Positions 52,735 to 62,302 are shown, counted from the first letter of the stretch. The stretch: DNA of 64,000 bases from Dryocola sp032000125 (GCA_032000125.1 DAMALH010000019.1:18977-82976); one strand, 5' to 3'. Numbers and translations: made by a program. The notes: a model not told the origin generated them from the sequence alone.

Positions 52735-53625
52735 TTACGTTGACTCGGCAAAAATCTCGCTGACCCAGTTGAGGAACACGTCCAGACGACGCGAAGCGCC
52801 ACGCTCCCCGGCGTATATCGCATTAATCTGCATCGGGTCGGGCGGATAATCTGCCAGCACCTCCACCAGCTCTCCGCGCTTGAGTTGCTCTATAAAGCGA
52901 TAGCGCGGCGCCTGAATCAGTCCTAAGCCTTCGGCGGCAAGCGCGGCCGCGGTGTCCGAGTTATCGGTCATCACCTGTGCTGGCAAAAGGCGGCTTGCTT
53001 TGCGACCGTCTATCATAAATTCCAGCGGCATGATCTCACCGGTTTGCGAGGAGATAAATCCCACCATTTTATGCCCATCAAGTTGGTCTATCGTGGCGGG
53101 TACGCCGTATTTAGCCAGATAGGCCGGGCTTGCACAGACGATTTCCGGTAGCTTACCCAGTCGACGAATACGCAAACTGCTGTCTTCCGGCACGCCAACG
53201 CGAATAACGCAGTCAACACCCTCTCGCACCAGGTTCACATAGCGATCGGTCTGGCCGAAGGTAATGAAGATCTCGGGGTAACGCTGTAAAAATTCCGGCA
53301 GGCGCGGCACCAAAAAAGTACGCGTCAGCAGGCCGGATGCGTTAATACGCAAATGGCCCGTCGGAACGCCTTTGCGAAACACCGACCAGGTGTCTTCAAT
53401 CTCTCCAAGCAGCAGCAACGCTCGCTGATAAAACACATCTCCTTCTGGCGTAACTTTTATTTCGCGGGTGGTTCGTGCCAGAAGCTGTACGCCGGTTTCC
53501 TGCTCAAGCTGCTGAATAGCGTTGGTGGCGGTGGAGCGGGCAATACCCAGATCCAGCGCCGCCTGAAAAAAACTGCCGCCCTCAACGATACGCACATAAA
53601 GCTGTAGCTGCTGAATCTTATCCAA
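52735..53625 (-). CDS. LysR-family regulator of the dehydrogenase operon
   Basis: A 296-residue LysR regulator (MDKIQQLQLYVRIVEGGSFFQAALDLGIARSTATNAIQQLEQE winged helix; substrate-binding fold follows). The start is TTG at 53625; an ATG equivalent is not present, and GGAGAG precedes it. It is divergent from two short-chain dehydrogenases, which it probably controls. CrgA/DsdC-like relatives in this group often act on aldehydes or quinones, but the inducer here is unknown. Confidence 0.85.
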   Translation of the reverse strand: MDKIQQLQLYVRIVEGGSFFQAALDLGIARSTATNAIQQLEQETGVQLLARTTREIKVTPEGDVFYQRALLLLGEIEDTWSVFRKGVPTGHLRINASGLLTRTFLVPRLPEFLQRYPEIFITFGQTDRYVNLVREGVDCVIRVGVPEDSSLRIRRLGKLPEIVCASPAYLAKYGVPATIDQLDGHKMVGFISSQTGEIMPLEFMIDGRKASRLLPAQVMTDNSDTAAALAAEGLGLIQAPRYRFIEQLKRGELVEVLADYPPDPMQINAIYAGERGASRRLDVFLNWVSEIFAEST

Positions 53626-53668
53626 GCCTTCTCTCCCTAAGTCTGCTTCCCATTGTTAGTTTAAAATG

Positions 53669-53695
53669 AATTATCATGTCAATTTCCAGATAATT
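53669..53695. promoter_or_regulatory. Inverted repeat in the LysR-dehydrogenase spacer
   Basis: AATTATC and GATAATT form 7-bp arms 13 bases apart, between the LysR start and the first dehydrogenase. A LysR binding role is likely. Confidence 0.45.
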
Positions 53696-53756
53696 ATTTT
53701 TTATTTCATGACGACTATAGTGCTTATCAACGTCACTTATCTATCGGAGCACAGTC

Positions 53757-54491
53757 ATGAAACCATCCAAAATTGCCATTATCACCGGCGCCTCACGCGG
53801 GATCGGCGCTGAAATCGCCAAAGGACTGGGGGCCGACGGCGTAGCGGTTATTGTTAACTATTCACGTAGCGCGGTTGAGGCTCAGGAAGTGGTGGCCGAA
53901 ATTAACGCCGCTGGCGGCAAGGCTCTGGCTCAGCAAGCCAATATTACCGATTCCGGCGCCGCAGCCACGCTGTTTGATGCCGCTGAAGCTGCCTTTGGTC
54001 AGGTGGATATTCTGGTTAACAACGCCGGGATCATGGAACTCACGCCAATTGCAGACACCGGAGATGAAAGCTTTGAACGTCAGATAGCGACCAACCTGAC
54101 AGCGCCGTTCCGCCTGATGCGTGAAGCTGCAAAACGTCTGAACAATCATGGAAGAATTATTAATTTCTCTTCAAGCGTAGTCGGTCTGTATCAACCGCAA
54201 TACGGCACCTATGCCGCCTCGAAAGCCGCCGTGGAAGCGCTAACTCATATTCTGGCAAAAGAGCTGGGGCCGCGTGCAATTACCGTTAACGCCGTCGCCC
54301 CTGGTCCGGTGGCAACCGATCTTTTTTTGAATGGGAAAGGGGAGGAGCTGATTGAACGAATTAAGGGCATGAATCCGCTGGGCCGCCTTGGCGAACCACA
54401 AGATATCATGCAGGTGGTGCGTTTTCTGGCCAGCCGTGAAAGCGGTTGGATAAACGGCCAGGTCGTCCGCGTTAACGGAGGGGTAATCTGA
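53757..54491 (+). CDS. Short-chain dehydrogenase/reductase (classical, FabG-like)
   Basis: A 244-residue classical SDR. The NAD(P) motif TGASRGIG is at 10-17, NNAG at 88-91, and YAASK (Y152, K156) provides the catalytic pair with S138-S140. Serine/arginine at the start of the second strand (NYSRS) suggests NADPH preference. The stop overlaps the next gene start, so the two dehydrogenases are coupled. Physiological substrate unknown. Confidence 0.87.
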   Translation: MKPSKIAIITGASRGIGAEIAKGLGADGVAVIVNYSRSAVEAQEVVAEINAAGGKALAQQANITDSGAAATLFDAAEAAFGQVDILVNNAGIMELTPIADTGDESFERQIATNLTAPFRLMREAAKRLNNHGRIINFSSSVVGLYQPQYGTYAASKAAVEALTHILAKELGPRAITVNAVAPGPVATDLFLNGKGEELIERIKGMNPLGRLGEPQDIMQVVRFLASRESGWINGQVVRVNGGVI

Positions 54492-55375
54492 TGCGTATTT
54501 TAATTACCGGCGCATCCAGCGGCTTTGGCGCCATGGCTGCCGAAATGCTTGCCCGCAGCGGCCATCACGTTTTTGCCAGCATGCGTAACCTGGCCGGCCA
54601 CGGCGGGGTTCCGGCGCAAAAAATAGCCGCGCTTGCCGCTGAAGGCCTGAACATTGAGGCAATTGAGCTGGATGTCATCAGCGAAGCCTCGGTGGAAGCG
54701 GCGGTAAAACAAGCGAGTGAAAGCGCAGGCGGTATCGATGTCCTGATACACAATGCCGGCCATATGGTTTTTGGACCGGCCGAAGCCTTCACGCCAGAGC
54801 AGTTGGCACAGCTCTATGACGTGAACGTACTGGGCACCCAGCGCCTGAATCGAGCCGCATTACCCGCTATGCGTGCAAAGGGAGACGGTCTGGTGATCTG
54901 GATAGGGTCTACCTCAACACGGGGCGGTACGCCGCCGTTTTTAGCGCCTTATTTTGCGGCCAAAGCGGGAATGGATGCCATGGCTCAGAGCTATGCGCTT
55001 GAGCTTTCCCGCTTCGGTATTGAGACCAGTATTGTCGTACCGGGCGCCTTTACCGCGGGTACCGAGCATTTTGCCAATGCGGGTAAACCTGCGGATACAG
55101 GCCGCGCGAACGACTGGTGGCAGGGGCCTTATTCAGGCGTTGATGAGCAAGCGCTGAAAGGCCTGGCGGCGCTGGAACCGGCGGATGCCGACTCCACAAG
55201 CGTAGCTGCTGAGATCGTTCGTATCGTTAATTTACCAAAAGGTCAGCGGCCATTCCGGAGCCATATCGATCCCTCGCAGGATGGTGCTGAAGTTGTCAAT
55301 GCCGTAGCAGATCGCGTTCGTGCCCAGTTGCAGGAACGGATCGGGCTTGCGGACCTGCTGCACGTCAAATTATAA
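54491..55375 (+). CDS. Short-chain dehydrogenase, second of the pair
   Basis: A 294-residue extended-length SDR. TGASSGFG at 6-13 binds the cofactor; HNAG replaces NNAG near 87-90; catalytic Y154 and K158 sit in APYFAAKAG. The 50-residue C-terminal segment (SADSTSVAAEIVRIVNLPKGQRPFRSHIDP) is longer than in classical members. It starts at the last base of the preceding gene. A tautomerase gene follows after 14 bases, suggesting a shared catabolic pathway. Confidence 0.85.
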   Translation: MRILITGASSGFGAMAAEMLARSGHHVFASMRNLAGHGGVPAQKIAALAAEGLNIEAIELDVISEASVEAAVKQASESAGGIDVLIHNAGHMVFGPAEAFTPEQLAQLYDVNVLGTQRLNRAALPAMRAKGDGLVIWIGSTSTRGGTPPFLAPYFAAKAGMDAMAQSYALELSRFGIETSIVVPGAFTAGTEHFANAGKPADTGRANDWWQGPYSGVDEQALKGLAALEPADADSTSVAAEIVRIVNLPKGQRPFRSHIDPSQDGAEVVNAVADRVRAQLQERIGLADLLHVKL

Positions 55376-55389
55376 ATCAGGAGAACGTC

Positions 55390-55596
55390 ATGCCTTTCGT
55401 TAATATTAAAACCCCCGAAGCCGCGCTGAGCGCACAACAGAAAGTCGAAATCAGCCACCGCATTACCGAGCTGCTGGTGGAATATTTCACTGAACATGCC
55501 CGTCCTCACACCATGGTGCTGATTGAGGAGGTGAAAGATGGCGGCTACTACCGTGCGGATGAACCTTTCAGCATTCCGCAGGAATATCGGCAATAA
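55390..55596 (+). CDS. 4-oxalocrotonate tautomerase-family small enzyme
   Basis: A 68-residue tautomerase-fold protein with the catalytic Pro as residue 2 (MPFVNIKTPEA), followed by a central helix (LSAQQKVEISHRITELLVEYF) and HTMVLIEEVK. Such enzymes keto-enol tautomerise ring-cleavage products or act as dehalogenases. It ends the dehydrogenase operon. The C-terminus DEPFSIPQEYRQ is not diagnostic. Confidence 0.83.
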   Translation: MPFVNIKTPEAALSAQQKVEISHRITELLVEYFTEHARPHTMVLIEEVKDGGYYRADEPFSIPQEYRQ

Positions 55597-55634
55597 CGCT
55601 TTGCTAAATAAGACTTAAAGCAGTCGGTAAGAAA

Positions 55635-55662
55635 ACCGCTTGAGCCTTGTTGCTCAAGCGGT
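55635..55662 (-). terminator. Terminator of the C-S lyase gene
   Basis: ACCGCTTGAGC and GCTCAAGCGGT form a perfect 11-bp stem; on the minus strand TTTTCTTACC follows, so it serves the gene ending at 55712. Confidence 0.8.
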
Positions 55663-55711
55663 GCAGAAACGGATAAAGGGATAGCGGCCGCGTCTGGCAT
55701 GCAGGCTTCTG

Positions 55712-56884
55712 TCAATCAAATCCACATGCCCTGTAGGCTTCTTTTAGCCTGCTCATGGCCTCAATAAGCACGGCACGCGGGCAGCCAACGTTTAATCTCA
55801 TGTGGCCCTCTCCGCCCGCCCCATACTGCTGGCCGGGGGAAAGACCCAGTTTTGCCTTATGCGCGAAAAACGACATTAATTGCTGCTCGCTTAATCCTAG
55901 TTTACCGGCATTGAGAAAAACCAGAAAAGAGGCGCCGCCATAAATGACGTGAATCAATGGACAATGCTGCGCCAGTTCCTCTTTTACATACCTGACATTT
56001 TCAGCCAGATAGGTCAGTAAGTTCCTGTGCCATTCATCACAGTGGGTATAAGCAGAATAAATAGCCGCCTGCTGTAATGAGTTTGTCTCGGCAAGGTAAC
56101 AGTTATCGAGGAAATGGTAGAATTCATTTCTCAGCTGTTCATTTTTAATAAGCGCGATACCCCCTTGTATTGCAGGAGTATTAAACGTCTTACCGGTCGA
56201 AGTAAACACTATCGATTTGCTGTTCAGCTCTGCATTTACCGTAAAAAAAGGAATGTGCTTCTTATCTGGCAGCGTTAAATCACAGTGTACTTCATCAGAA
56301 ATAACAATTACGCCTGCATCATGGCAATAGCTGTTTATCTTCTCCAGCGTATCCCGATCCCAGACTATGCCGCCGGGGTTGTGCGGGGAGGAGAAGAGAA
56401 AGATTTTGCATGATTTTAACTTTTCCCTGAAATCATCCCAGTCAAATTCGTAGCCACCATCCTTTTCGACCAGCCGAGTCTGTAGCAGACCTCTCCCGCT
56501 GGTTTTAATGAAGTTGGGATAGGGGTCGTAAATCGGCGTACAGGTTAATATATTATCCCCCATTTTGCTCAGCGCCATTAACGACATCACAATGGTTTTA
56601 ATGACCCCGGGGACAAAATGCAGCCACTCGTCATTAATCTGTATGTCGTAGCGTTTTTTATACCAGCCGGCAACCGATTCCCGCCAGTGAGGATAATCCC
56701 TGTTATATCCCTGGACGGGCTGGGAAACGACAGCACGCAGCGTATTAAGAATAGGTTCCGGCGTAATGAAATCCATATCAGCGATCCACATAGGTAGCAG
56801 ATCGTCGGTACCAAACATTTCTTGCAGCTGACCATACTTACGGCAATTAGCATCCCTGATAATAATATGATCGAATGTAGACAT
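55712..56884 (-). CDS. PatB/MalY-type cystathionine beta-lyase (C-S lyase)
   Basis: A 390-residue fold-type I PLP enzyme. SSPHNPGG at 165-172, D197 and H200 in ISDEVHCD, and the Schiff-base K232 in TSTGKTFNTPAIQG identify a MalY/PatB aminotransferase-like C-S lyase. It probably splits cystathionine or other S-conjugates. ATG 56884 gives MSTFDHIIIRD; an upstream ATG adds four residues. It is 34 bases after the NhaC-family gene, so both are one minus-strand operon. Confidence 0.85.
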   Translation of the reverse strand: MSTFDHIIIRDANCRKYGQLQEMFGTDDLLPMWIADMDFITPEPILNTLRAVVSQPVQGYNRDYPHWRESVAGWYKKRYDIQINDEWLHFVPGVIKTIVMSLMALSKMGDNILTCTPIYDPYPNFIKTSGRGLLQTRLVEKDGGYEFDWDDFREKLKSCKIFLFSSPHNPGGIVWDRDTLEKINSYCHDAGVIVISDEVHCDLTLPDKKHIPFFTVNAELNSKSIVFTSTGKTFNTPAIQGGIALIKNEQLRNEFYHFLDNCYLAETNSLQQAAIYSAYTHCDEWHRNLLTYLAENVRYVKEELAQHCPLIHVIYGGASFLVFLNAGKLGLSEQQLMSFFAHKAKLGLSPGQQYGAGGEGHMRLNVGCPRAVLIEAMSRLKEAYRACGFD

Positions 56885-56918
56885 ATCGTTTCCCATAATA
56901 AATATTAACCAGTGTTAT

Positions 56919-58385
56919 TTAATTTTTTAATTCACTTTCAACCAGATGCTCAGGGTCATCATTAGGCTCATACTTCGCAATACCGATGCCGGTAGCCGCC
57001 CAAAGCAGCGCGAACAGAACGCCGGTGTAGCATAAAATGGCCCATGGCAAATAATCGAGGGTCGCAACGCCGAGCATAGTTGCGCAATAAACGCCGGAGG
57101 CCGACCAGGGAATAATAGGTTCGACGACGGTGCCGGCGTCTTCCGTGGTGCGGGAAAGGTTCTTCGTCGCCAGGCCTCTTCTTTTATATTCCTCTTTAAA
57201 GGCGTCGCCACATAACAGTAATGGCAGCGTTCCGTTTGCCGTACACGCACAAATAGATACCGCGCTGACTATGGTGATAGCGACCAGACGGAAAGTGGAT
57301 TTAACCCCTTTGGTCATCGCACTAATCACGGTCTGCAGGGAGCCTGTCGCGCTCATCGCCCCGGCAAAACTAAATGCGCTAAAAACGGTGACAAAACTGC
57401 TGAACATAGATATTGCGCCGCCGCGTTCCAGCAGGCGTGCGACATCGGCAGAGAAAGCGGCTACGTTATCGCCTGCAAGCATAGAGAGTTTAAAGCCGCT
57501 CACCACCGATTCGCCAATCGACGATGCGGAGAATGCCTGAAATGCCAACGCCAGTATCATCGAAACAATCGTCGATAAGAACAGCATAGGGATGGCCGGC
57601 TTCTTCGTTAAAGAGCCATACAATACAATTACCGGCGGTAATAATAGCAGCAGGTTAAAATGATATACCTGGCTGATGGAGGTCATCAGGCTTGTAATAT
57701 TCTCCGGCGTGCTTACTGACGCATCAATTCCCAGGCCCATATAAACATAGACGATGCAGCATATAATAAACCCAGGGCCGGTTGTCCACAGCAGATGGCC
57801 TATATGCGAATACAGGTTTACACCGGCAGCTAAGGCCGCCATGTTTGTTGAATCGGATACCGGTGAGAGTTTATCGCCAAACCAACAGCCTGAAACAATT
57901 GCCCCTGCGGCAATCGCCAGCGGTACATTTAGCCCAATCGCCACGCCAATCATTGCAATTCCAACGGTGCCGATGGAGCCCCAGGAGGTGCCGGTGCAGA
58001 CAGAAATTAGCGCCCCTAAAAGGAAAGCGGAAATATAGAAGTATTGCGGGTTAATAAATTTCAGGCCGTAATAAATCATCATCGGTATCGTACCGGATAC
58101 CATCCATGCGCCGATCAAAAAACCGATGCTTGCTACAATAAGTATTACCGGCAGCGCCTCAGATATTTTATTGCAAATAGATTTTAAAATATCATCCCAT
58201 GTATAGCCGTGGGCGATAGCAATAAATGATGCCGCCGCCGTGCCCATCAGAATCATCGGCTCCGCGCGAATATTAAAAATGAAATAACCGATGCTAATTC
58301 CGCCGAGCATAACGATCATCGGCATTACTGACCAGAAAAAAGACAGCTGCCTTCTGCTTTTTAAAGCGTTACTATTTGATTCCAT
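56919..58385 (-). CDS. NhaC-family Na+/H+ (or amino acid/Na+) antiporter
   Basis: A 488-residue inner-membrane protein with about 12 hydrophobic segments and the NhaC features CTGTSWGSIGTVGIAMIG and GCWFGDKLSPVSDSTNMAALAAGVN. Some NhaC relatives exchange organic anions or amino acids with Na+; next to a C-S lyase a sulfur amino acid role is possible. ATG 58385 is preferred; the frame can extend to a TTG at 58397. An orphan MelR-like regulator lies upstream. Confidence 0.83.
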   Translation of the reverse strand: MESNSNALKSRRQLSFFWSVMPMIVMLGGISIGYFIFNIRAEPMILMGTAAASFIAIAHGYTWDDILKSICNKISEALPVILIVASIGFLIGAWMVSGTIPMMIYYGLKFINPQYFYISAFLLGALISVCTGTSWGSIGTVGIAMIGVAIGLNVPLAIAAGAIVSGCWFGDKLSPVSDSTNMAALAAGVNLYSHIGHLLWTTGPGFIICCIVYVYMGLGIDASVSTPENITSLMTSISQVYHFNLLLLLPPVIVLYGSLTKKPAIPMLFLSTIVSMILALAFQAFSASSIGESVVSGFKLSMLAGDNVAAFSADVARLLERGGAISMFSSFVTVFSAFSFAGAMSATGSLQTVISAMTKGVKSTFRLVAITIVSAVSICACTANGTLPLLLCGDAFKEEYKRRGLATKNLSRTTEDAGTVVEPIIPWSASGVYCATMLGVATLDYLPWAILCYTGVLFALLWAATGIGIAKYEPNDDPEHLVESELKN

Positions 58386-58429
58386 AATTCCATCCAAACG
58401 GTTAAAAGTTGAATATCTATTACAGATAG

Positions 58430-58449
58430 CCCGATCCTGAAAGATCGGG
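58430..58449. repeat. Hairpin between the NhaC and MelR-like genes
   Basis: CCCGATC, loop CTGAAA, GATCGGG. It may end the MelR-like transcript or process the antiporter leader. No strong T-run is present. Confidence 0.5.
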
Positions 58450-58568
58450 TTATTAGGGCGCAGTAATTTTTATATAGACCCTGCCGGGTGAGGTGTTTGT
58501 TGTGTTATATCGATGCGTTTCCTTTAATAATCATGGAGAGAGTATTTTTCATATTGTTATCCCTCCGG

Positions 58569-59495
58569 TTATGGTAAATGGATTCTTCTCTGTTGACTAA
58601 GCTTGCGATATTGCTGAGGGGGCATACCGACGTATTTATTAAACGTGCTGTAAAAACGACTGCTTGAACGAAATCCGGCGATAGTGGCGATATCAAGGAT
58701 CGTCTTATCGGTATCGCTCAGCAGCGCCCGCACGTGGTTAATCCGCATCGCCGTAATGTATTGTTTCATGGTTAACTGCATTACCCGCTGAAAAATGCCC
58801 ATCGCATAATTTGGATTTAGCTTAACGTGTTCAGCGATATCGTTAACGGTCAGCATTTTGTCACAGTGGGTGGCGATAAACTCCAGCATCTGGCTGACAT
58901 AAAACTGCGAATGGCGCGAAAGACTATTTTTTTGGGTGCGCGGCGTTTTATTTACCAGAATGGGCTGCCAGCCTGAGAGGCTAAACCGCTTAAGCATTAG
59001 GGTTATTTCATCTATTGCCAGCTGGCGCACCGGCTCGCTGTCGCTGGTAAGCTCACTCTGCCAGCGCTGAATTTCAAAAACGCTAAGCTGCTGCGCCGAT
59101 AACGACTGAATCACCATGCCATGGGTAACATGGTTTATCAGCTGGCGGTCCAGCGGCCAGGACAAAAACAGATGCATGGGCAGGTTGAATATCGCCATCT
59201 GCTTACAGTGGCCTGCATCGGTAAGCTGATGCGGCGTGCAGGCCCAGAAAAGGGTGATATGACCCTGCTTGATCCGCACAACCTCATTATTGATCAGGTA
59301 TTCCACGTCGCCATCAAAGGGGACGTTCACCTCAATCTGACCATGCCAGTGACTGTAGGTCATGGCCAACGGCGTACGCAATTCAATGTCCATCCGCTGG
59401 TACTCTGAATACAGAGCCAGCGGGCTACGCGTCTTTTTTTCATAACTGCGACACATATGCGGATCGTGGGGCAGTTGCGGGATGCTGTTTGCCAT
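58569..59495 (-). CDS. MelR-like AraC-family regulator without melAB
   Basis: A 308-residue AraC regulator with a cupin-like N-domain and two helix-turn-helix motifs at the C-terminus (LTVNDIAEHVKLNPNYAMGIFQRVMQLTMKQYITAMRINHVRALL). From RSPLALYSEYQRMDIELR onward it reads as E. coli MelR nearly throughout. M14 (MCRSYEKKTRSPL) aligns with the MelR start, but AGGA lies 10 bases before the ATG at 59495, so the longer form is kept. No alpha-galactosidase or melibiose permease is adjacent; the neighbours are a C-S lyase and antiporter. Confidence 0.85.
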   Translation of the reverse strand: MANSIPQLPHDPHMCRSYEKKTRSPLALYSEYQRMDIELRTPLAMTYSHWHGQIEVNVPFDGDVEYLINNEVVRIKQGHITLFWACTPHQLTDAGHCKQMAIFNLPMHLFLSWPLDRQLINHVTHGMVIQSLSAQQLSVFEIQRWQSELTSDSEPVRQLAIDEITLMLKRFSLSGWQPILVNKTPRTQKNSLSRHSQFYVSQMLEFIATHCDKMLTVNDIAEHVKLNPNYAMGIFQRVMQLTMKQYITAMRINHVRALLSDTDKTILDIATIAGFRSSSRFYSTFNKYVGMPPQQYRKLSQQRRIHLP

Positions 59496-60016
59496 TCGGG
59501 TCGTTTCCTGGAACGTTGGCCAGACTTATAGTCAATGTCGAAACATGCACACAGCTTAACCGATAAAAGGACGCTTTTTTCTCTTCTTTTTCGCGAAATT
59601 ATTCCCGGAAACTCATATTCAGTGCCCGCCGGGGTAAGATCTGAGGTATCGGGAGGGTTCTTATTATTCCATGGATATCGTACGGCCAGGCTTTGTTCAG
59701 GTAAATCGAGCCGGCGGGTTTTTATCATAAAGGGGGATTTTCCGTCCGGCATGTATTCGCGACGCGCAGTCATGGGACTGAATCGCAACGGATAATCCAG
59801 ACGCTTTCGCGCCGTTGATAATATCGGTTTTCATATTCTGCATCTGGCATCCGATCGCCGGAACCATGGCGGCCTGAAACAGTAAAACTGACGTTTGCTG
59901 CATAGCGCAGCCGCAGTATTCGCATTTTCTAAACTAACGCCTCAGATTATGTTGTTTTAATTGTCGCGCCTGAGAAGGTATACCTCACGGGGAACCCATT
60001 ATCCTGGCAGGCAGAC
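59496..60016. other. MelR-like to RidA spacer
   Basis: The 521 bases hold both divergent promoters. A 68-codon minus-strand frame (59697-59903) has no ribosome site or clear family. AGGTATACCT at 59976-59985 is a perfect 10-base palindrome shortly before the RidA start. No melA remnant is recognisable by eye. Confidence 0.5.
59976..59985. promoter_or_regulatory. Palindrome upstream of the RidA operon
   Basis: AGGTATACCT sits 32-41 bases before the first gene of the operon. It could be an operator for an unseen regulator. Confidence 0.3.
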
Positions 60017-60451
60017 ATGAGCACACATACCCGCATTCGCAAATTCAATACCAAAGAAACCTACCCAAATCAGTCGCTGGATAACGATCTTTGCCAGGCG
60101 GTTCGTGCAGGCAATACCGTTTACGTTCGTGGTCAGATTGGTACCGACTTTGAAGGTAACCTGGTGGGGCTTGGCGATCCGGCTGCGCAGGCAGAGCAGG
60201 CGATGAAGAACGTTAAACAATTGCTGGAAGAGGCCGGCAGCGATCTGTCACACATTGTTAAAACGACCACCTACATCATCGACCCACGCTACCGCGAGCC
60301 GGTTTATCAGGTCGTGGGTAAGTGGCTGAAAGGCGTGTTTCCGATCTCAACCGGGCTGGTCATTTCCGGGCTGGGGCAGCCGCAGTGGCTGATGGAAATT
60401 GATGTTATCGCCGTGATCCCGGACGAATGGCAGCAGCCAACAGGAGCATAA
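60017..60451 (+). CDS. RidA-like protein lacking the deaminase arginine
   Basis: A 144-residue YjgF/RidA-fold protein (VYVRGQIGTDFEGNL, ALKN-type helix QAEQAMKNVKQLLEEAGS). The segment where RidA has Pro-Ala-Arg-Ser-Thr reads FPISTGLVISGLG at 108-120, so the Arg needed for imine deamination is absent. It is therefore not expected to act as a RidA imine deaminase. It starts a tight operon, the next gene 4 bases away. Confidence 0.82.
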   Translation: MSTHTRIRKFNTKETYPNQSLDNDLCQAVRAGNTVYVRGQIGTDFEGNLVGLGDPAAQAEQAMKNVKQLLEEAGSDLSHIVKTTTYIIDPRYREPVYQVVGKWLKGVFPISTGLVISGLGQPQWLMEIDVIAVIPDEWQQPTGA

Positions 60452-60455
60452 AATC

Positions 60456-61130
60456 ATGACGTTATCGATTATCGGACGCTGCGCGCACACCGGGCAGATG
60501 GGTATCGCTATCAGCTCTTCCAGCATCGCGGTGGGCGCGCGCTGTCCCTGGCTGCGCAGCAAGGTCGGCGCAGTATCAACCCAAAACATCACCTTACCGG
60601 CGCTGGGGCCGCGTATTCTCGATCGCTTGCAGCAGGGCGAGCGTGCCGAAACGGCGCTGAAGGGCGGGCTGGGCACGGATGACTATTTCATGTACCGGCA
60701 GGTCACCGTGATGACGATCGAAGGCCAAAGCGCGTTCTACAGTGGCGAAAAGACGCTGGGCGTCCACAACGCGCTGTCCGGGGAAAACTGCGTGGCAGCG
60801 GGCAATATGCTGGCCAGTCCGAAGGTCATTACCGCGATGGTGAACGCCTTCGAACACTATTCAGGGCATCTGGCTGACAGGCTCATTGCTGCGATGCAGG
60901 CGGGGCTGGGGGCTGGCGGAGAGGCGGGCCCGGTGCATTCGGCGGCGCTGTCGATTGTGGATTCTCCCGCCTGGCCGGTTGTTGATTTGCGCGTCGACTG
61001 GACTGACGCCAACCCCATTGATGAAATCAACCAGCTCTGGCAAGCCTATAAACCGCAGATGCATGACTATATAACACGTGCGCTCGATCCTCGCAGCGCG
61101 CCGGGTTACGGCGTGCCCGGCGACGAATAA
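60456..61130 (+). CDS. DUF1028 protein
   Basis: A 224-residue DUF1028 (Ntn-hydrolase-like) protein. The N-terminus MTLSIIGRCAHTGQMGIAISSSSIAVGARCPWLR and SGENCVAAGNMLASP are family hallmarks. Function is not established. Placement between a RidA paralogue and a deacylase (17 bases to the next start) suggests hydrolysis of an amide substrate in one pathway. Confidence 0.85.
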   Translation: MTLSIIGRCAHTGQMGIAISSSSIAVGARCPWLRSKVGAVSTQNITLPALGPRILDRLQQGERAETALKGGLGTDDYFMYRQVTVMTIEGQSAFYSGEKTLGVHNALSGENCVAAGNMLASPKVITAMVNAFEHYSGHLADRLIAAMQAGLGAGGEAGPVHSAALSIVDSPAWPVVDLRVDWTDANPIDEINQLWQAYKPQMHDYITRALDPRSAPGYGVPGDE

Positions 61131-61147
61131 CCGCAAGGAGATCTGAG

Positions 61148-62302
61148 ATGACCAGTCGCGAACTGCTGGAGCAACTGGTGGCGTTTAATACCACCAGCCG
61201 CGAATCTAACCTGGCGCTGATTGATTTTGTCCGGGGCTACTTAACCGGACTCGGCGTCAGCTGCGAGCTTATTCACAACGACGCGTGCAGCAAAGCCAAT
61301 CTTTATGCGCGGCTCGGCCCGGCAGGTAGCGGCGGCGTTATGCTGTCCGGCCACAGCGATGTGGTGCCGGTCGACGGGCAGAACTGGAGCGTTCCCCCCT
61401 TTGCGCTGACCGAGCGCGATGGCAAACTGTACGGACGCGGTACGGCTGACATGAAAGGCTTTATCGCCTGCGTACTGGCGGCGGTGCCGCATTTTCTTGC
61501 GCAGCCGCTGGCGCAACCGCTACATCTGGCGATTTCTTATGATGAGGAAGTGGGATGCCTTGGCGTGCGTACCTTGCTGGACACGCTGTCCCGTCGCCCG
61601 GACAAGCCCGATATTTGCCTGATTGGCGAACCCACCGAACTGCGGCCGATGATTGGCCACAAGGGCAAGCTTGCCGTTCGCTGTGAAGTGCAGGGCGCGG
61701 CCTGCCATTCTGCCTATACGCCGCAGGGCGTTAATGCCATCGAATATGCCGCAAAGCTTATCAACCATCTTACGTTAATAGGGCAACGGCTGGCGGCGCC
61801 GGAACGTCAAGATGCACGTTTTGATCCGCCCTTTGCCACGGTGCAAACCGGCGTAATCCGGGGAGGTCGGGCGCTGAACATCGTGCCCGCCGACTGTATG
61901 TTTGACTTCGAAGTGCGCACTCTGCCGCAGGATGACGTGCATGAAGTGGCTCGGGAGCTGGAACACTACGCGCAGCGCGAGCTACTGCCGCAGATGCACG
62001 CCATAAATCGCGATACCGCGATCCGCTTTTATCCCATTAGCGATTATCCCGGATTGTTCACCGCGACAAACAGCGCCGCCGCGCGGCTGCTTGCTTATCT
62101 TACCGTTTCTGAAACCTTCGGCACCGTCGCATTCGGGACTGAAGGCGGATTATTCCATCAGGCTGGCATCCCCAGCGTAATATGTGGGCCAGGCAGCATG
62201 GCACAGGGCCACAAAGCCGATGAGTTCATCACTGTCGAACAGTTGAACGCCTGCGATACTCTTTTGCGCCGACTCGCCGCGTGGATGTGTCAAAAAGCGT
62301 GA
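61148..62302 (+). CDS. M20-family deacylase, ArgE type
   Basis: A 384-residue M20 metallopeptidase-type hydrolase annotated best as acetylornithine-deacetylase-like. Zinc ligands and catalytic residues: H69 and D71 (SGHSDVVPVDG), D101 (TADMKGF), E133/E134 (YDEEVGCLG). A dimerisation lid domain follows (GKLAVRCEVQGAACHSAYTP). It is probably not the biosynthetic ArgE, since it lies in a catabolic operon with RidA-like and DUF1028 genes and an ABC transporter. Confidence 0.85.
   Translation: MTSRELLEQLVAFNTTSRESNLALIDFVRGYLTGLGVSCELIHNDACSKANLYARLGPAGSGGVMLSGHSDVVPVDGQNWSVPPFALTERDGKLYGRGTADMKGFIACVLAAVPHFLAQPLAQPLHLAISYDEEVGCLGVRTLLDTLSRRPDKPDICLIGEPTELRPMIGHKGKLAVRCEVQGAACHSAYTPQGVNAIEYAAKLINHLTLIGQRLAAPERQDARFDPPFATVQTGVIRGGRALNIVPADCMFDFEVRTLPQDDVHEVARELEHYAQRELLPQMHAINRDTAIRFYPISDYPGLFTATNSAAARLLAYLTVSETFGTVAFGTEGGLFHQAGIPSVICGPGSMAQGHKADEFITVEQLNACDTLLRRLAAWMCQKA

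Noticed and set aside
59697..59903. Possible remnant of a periplasmic binding protein
   Set aside because: Only weak resemblance by eye and no start signal; could not be supported.
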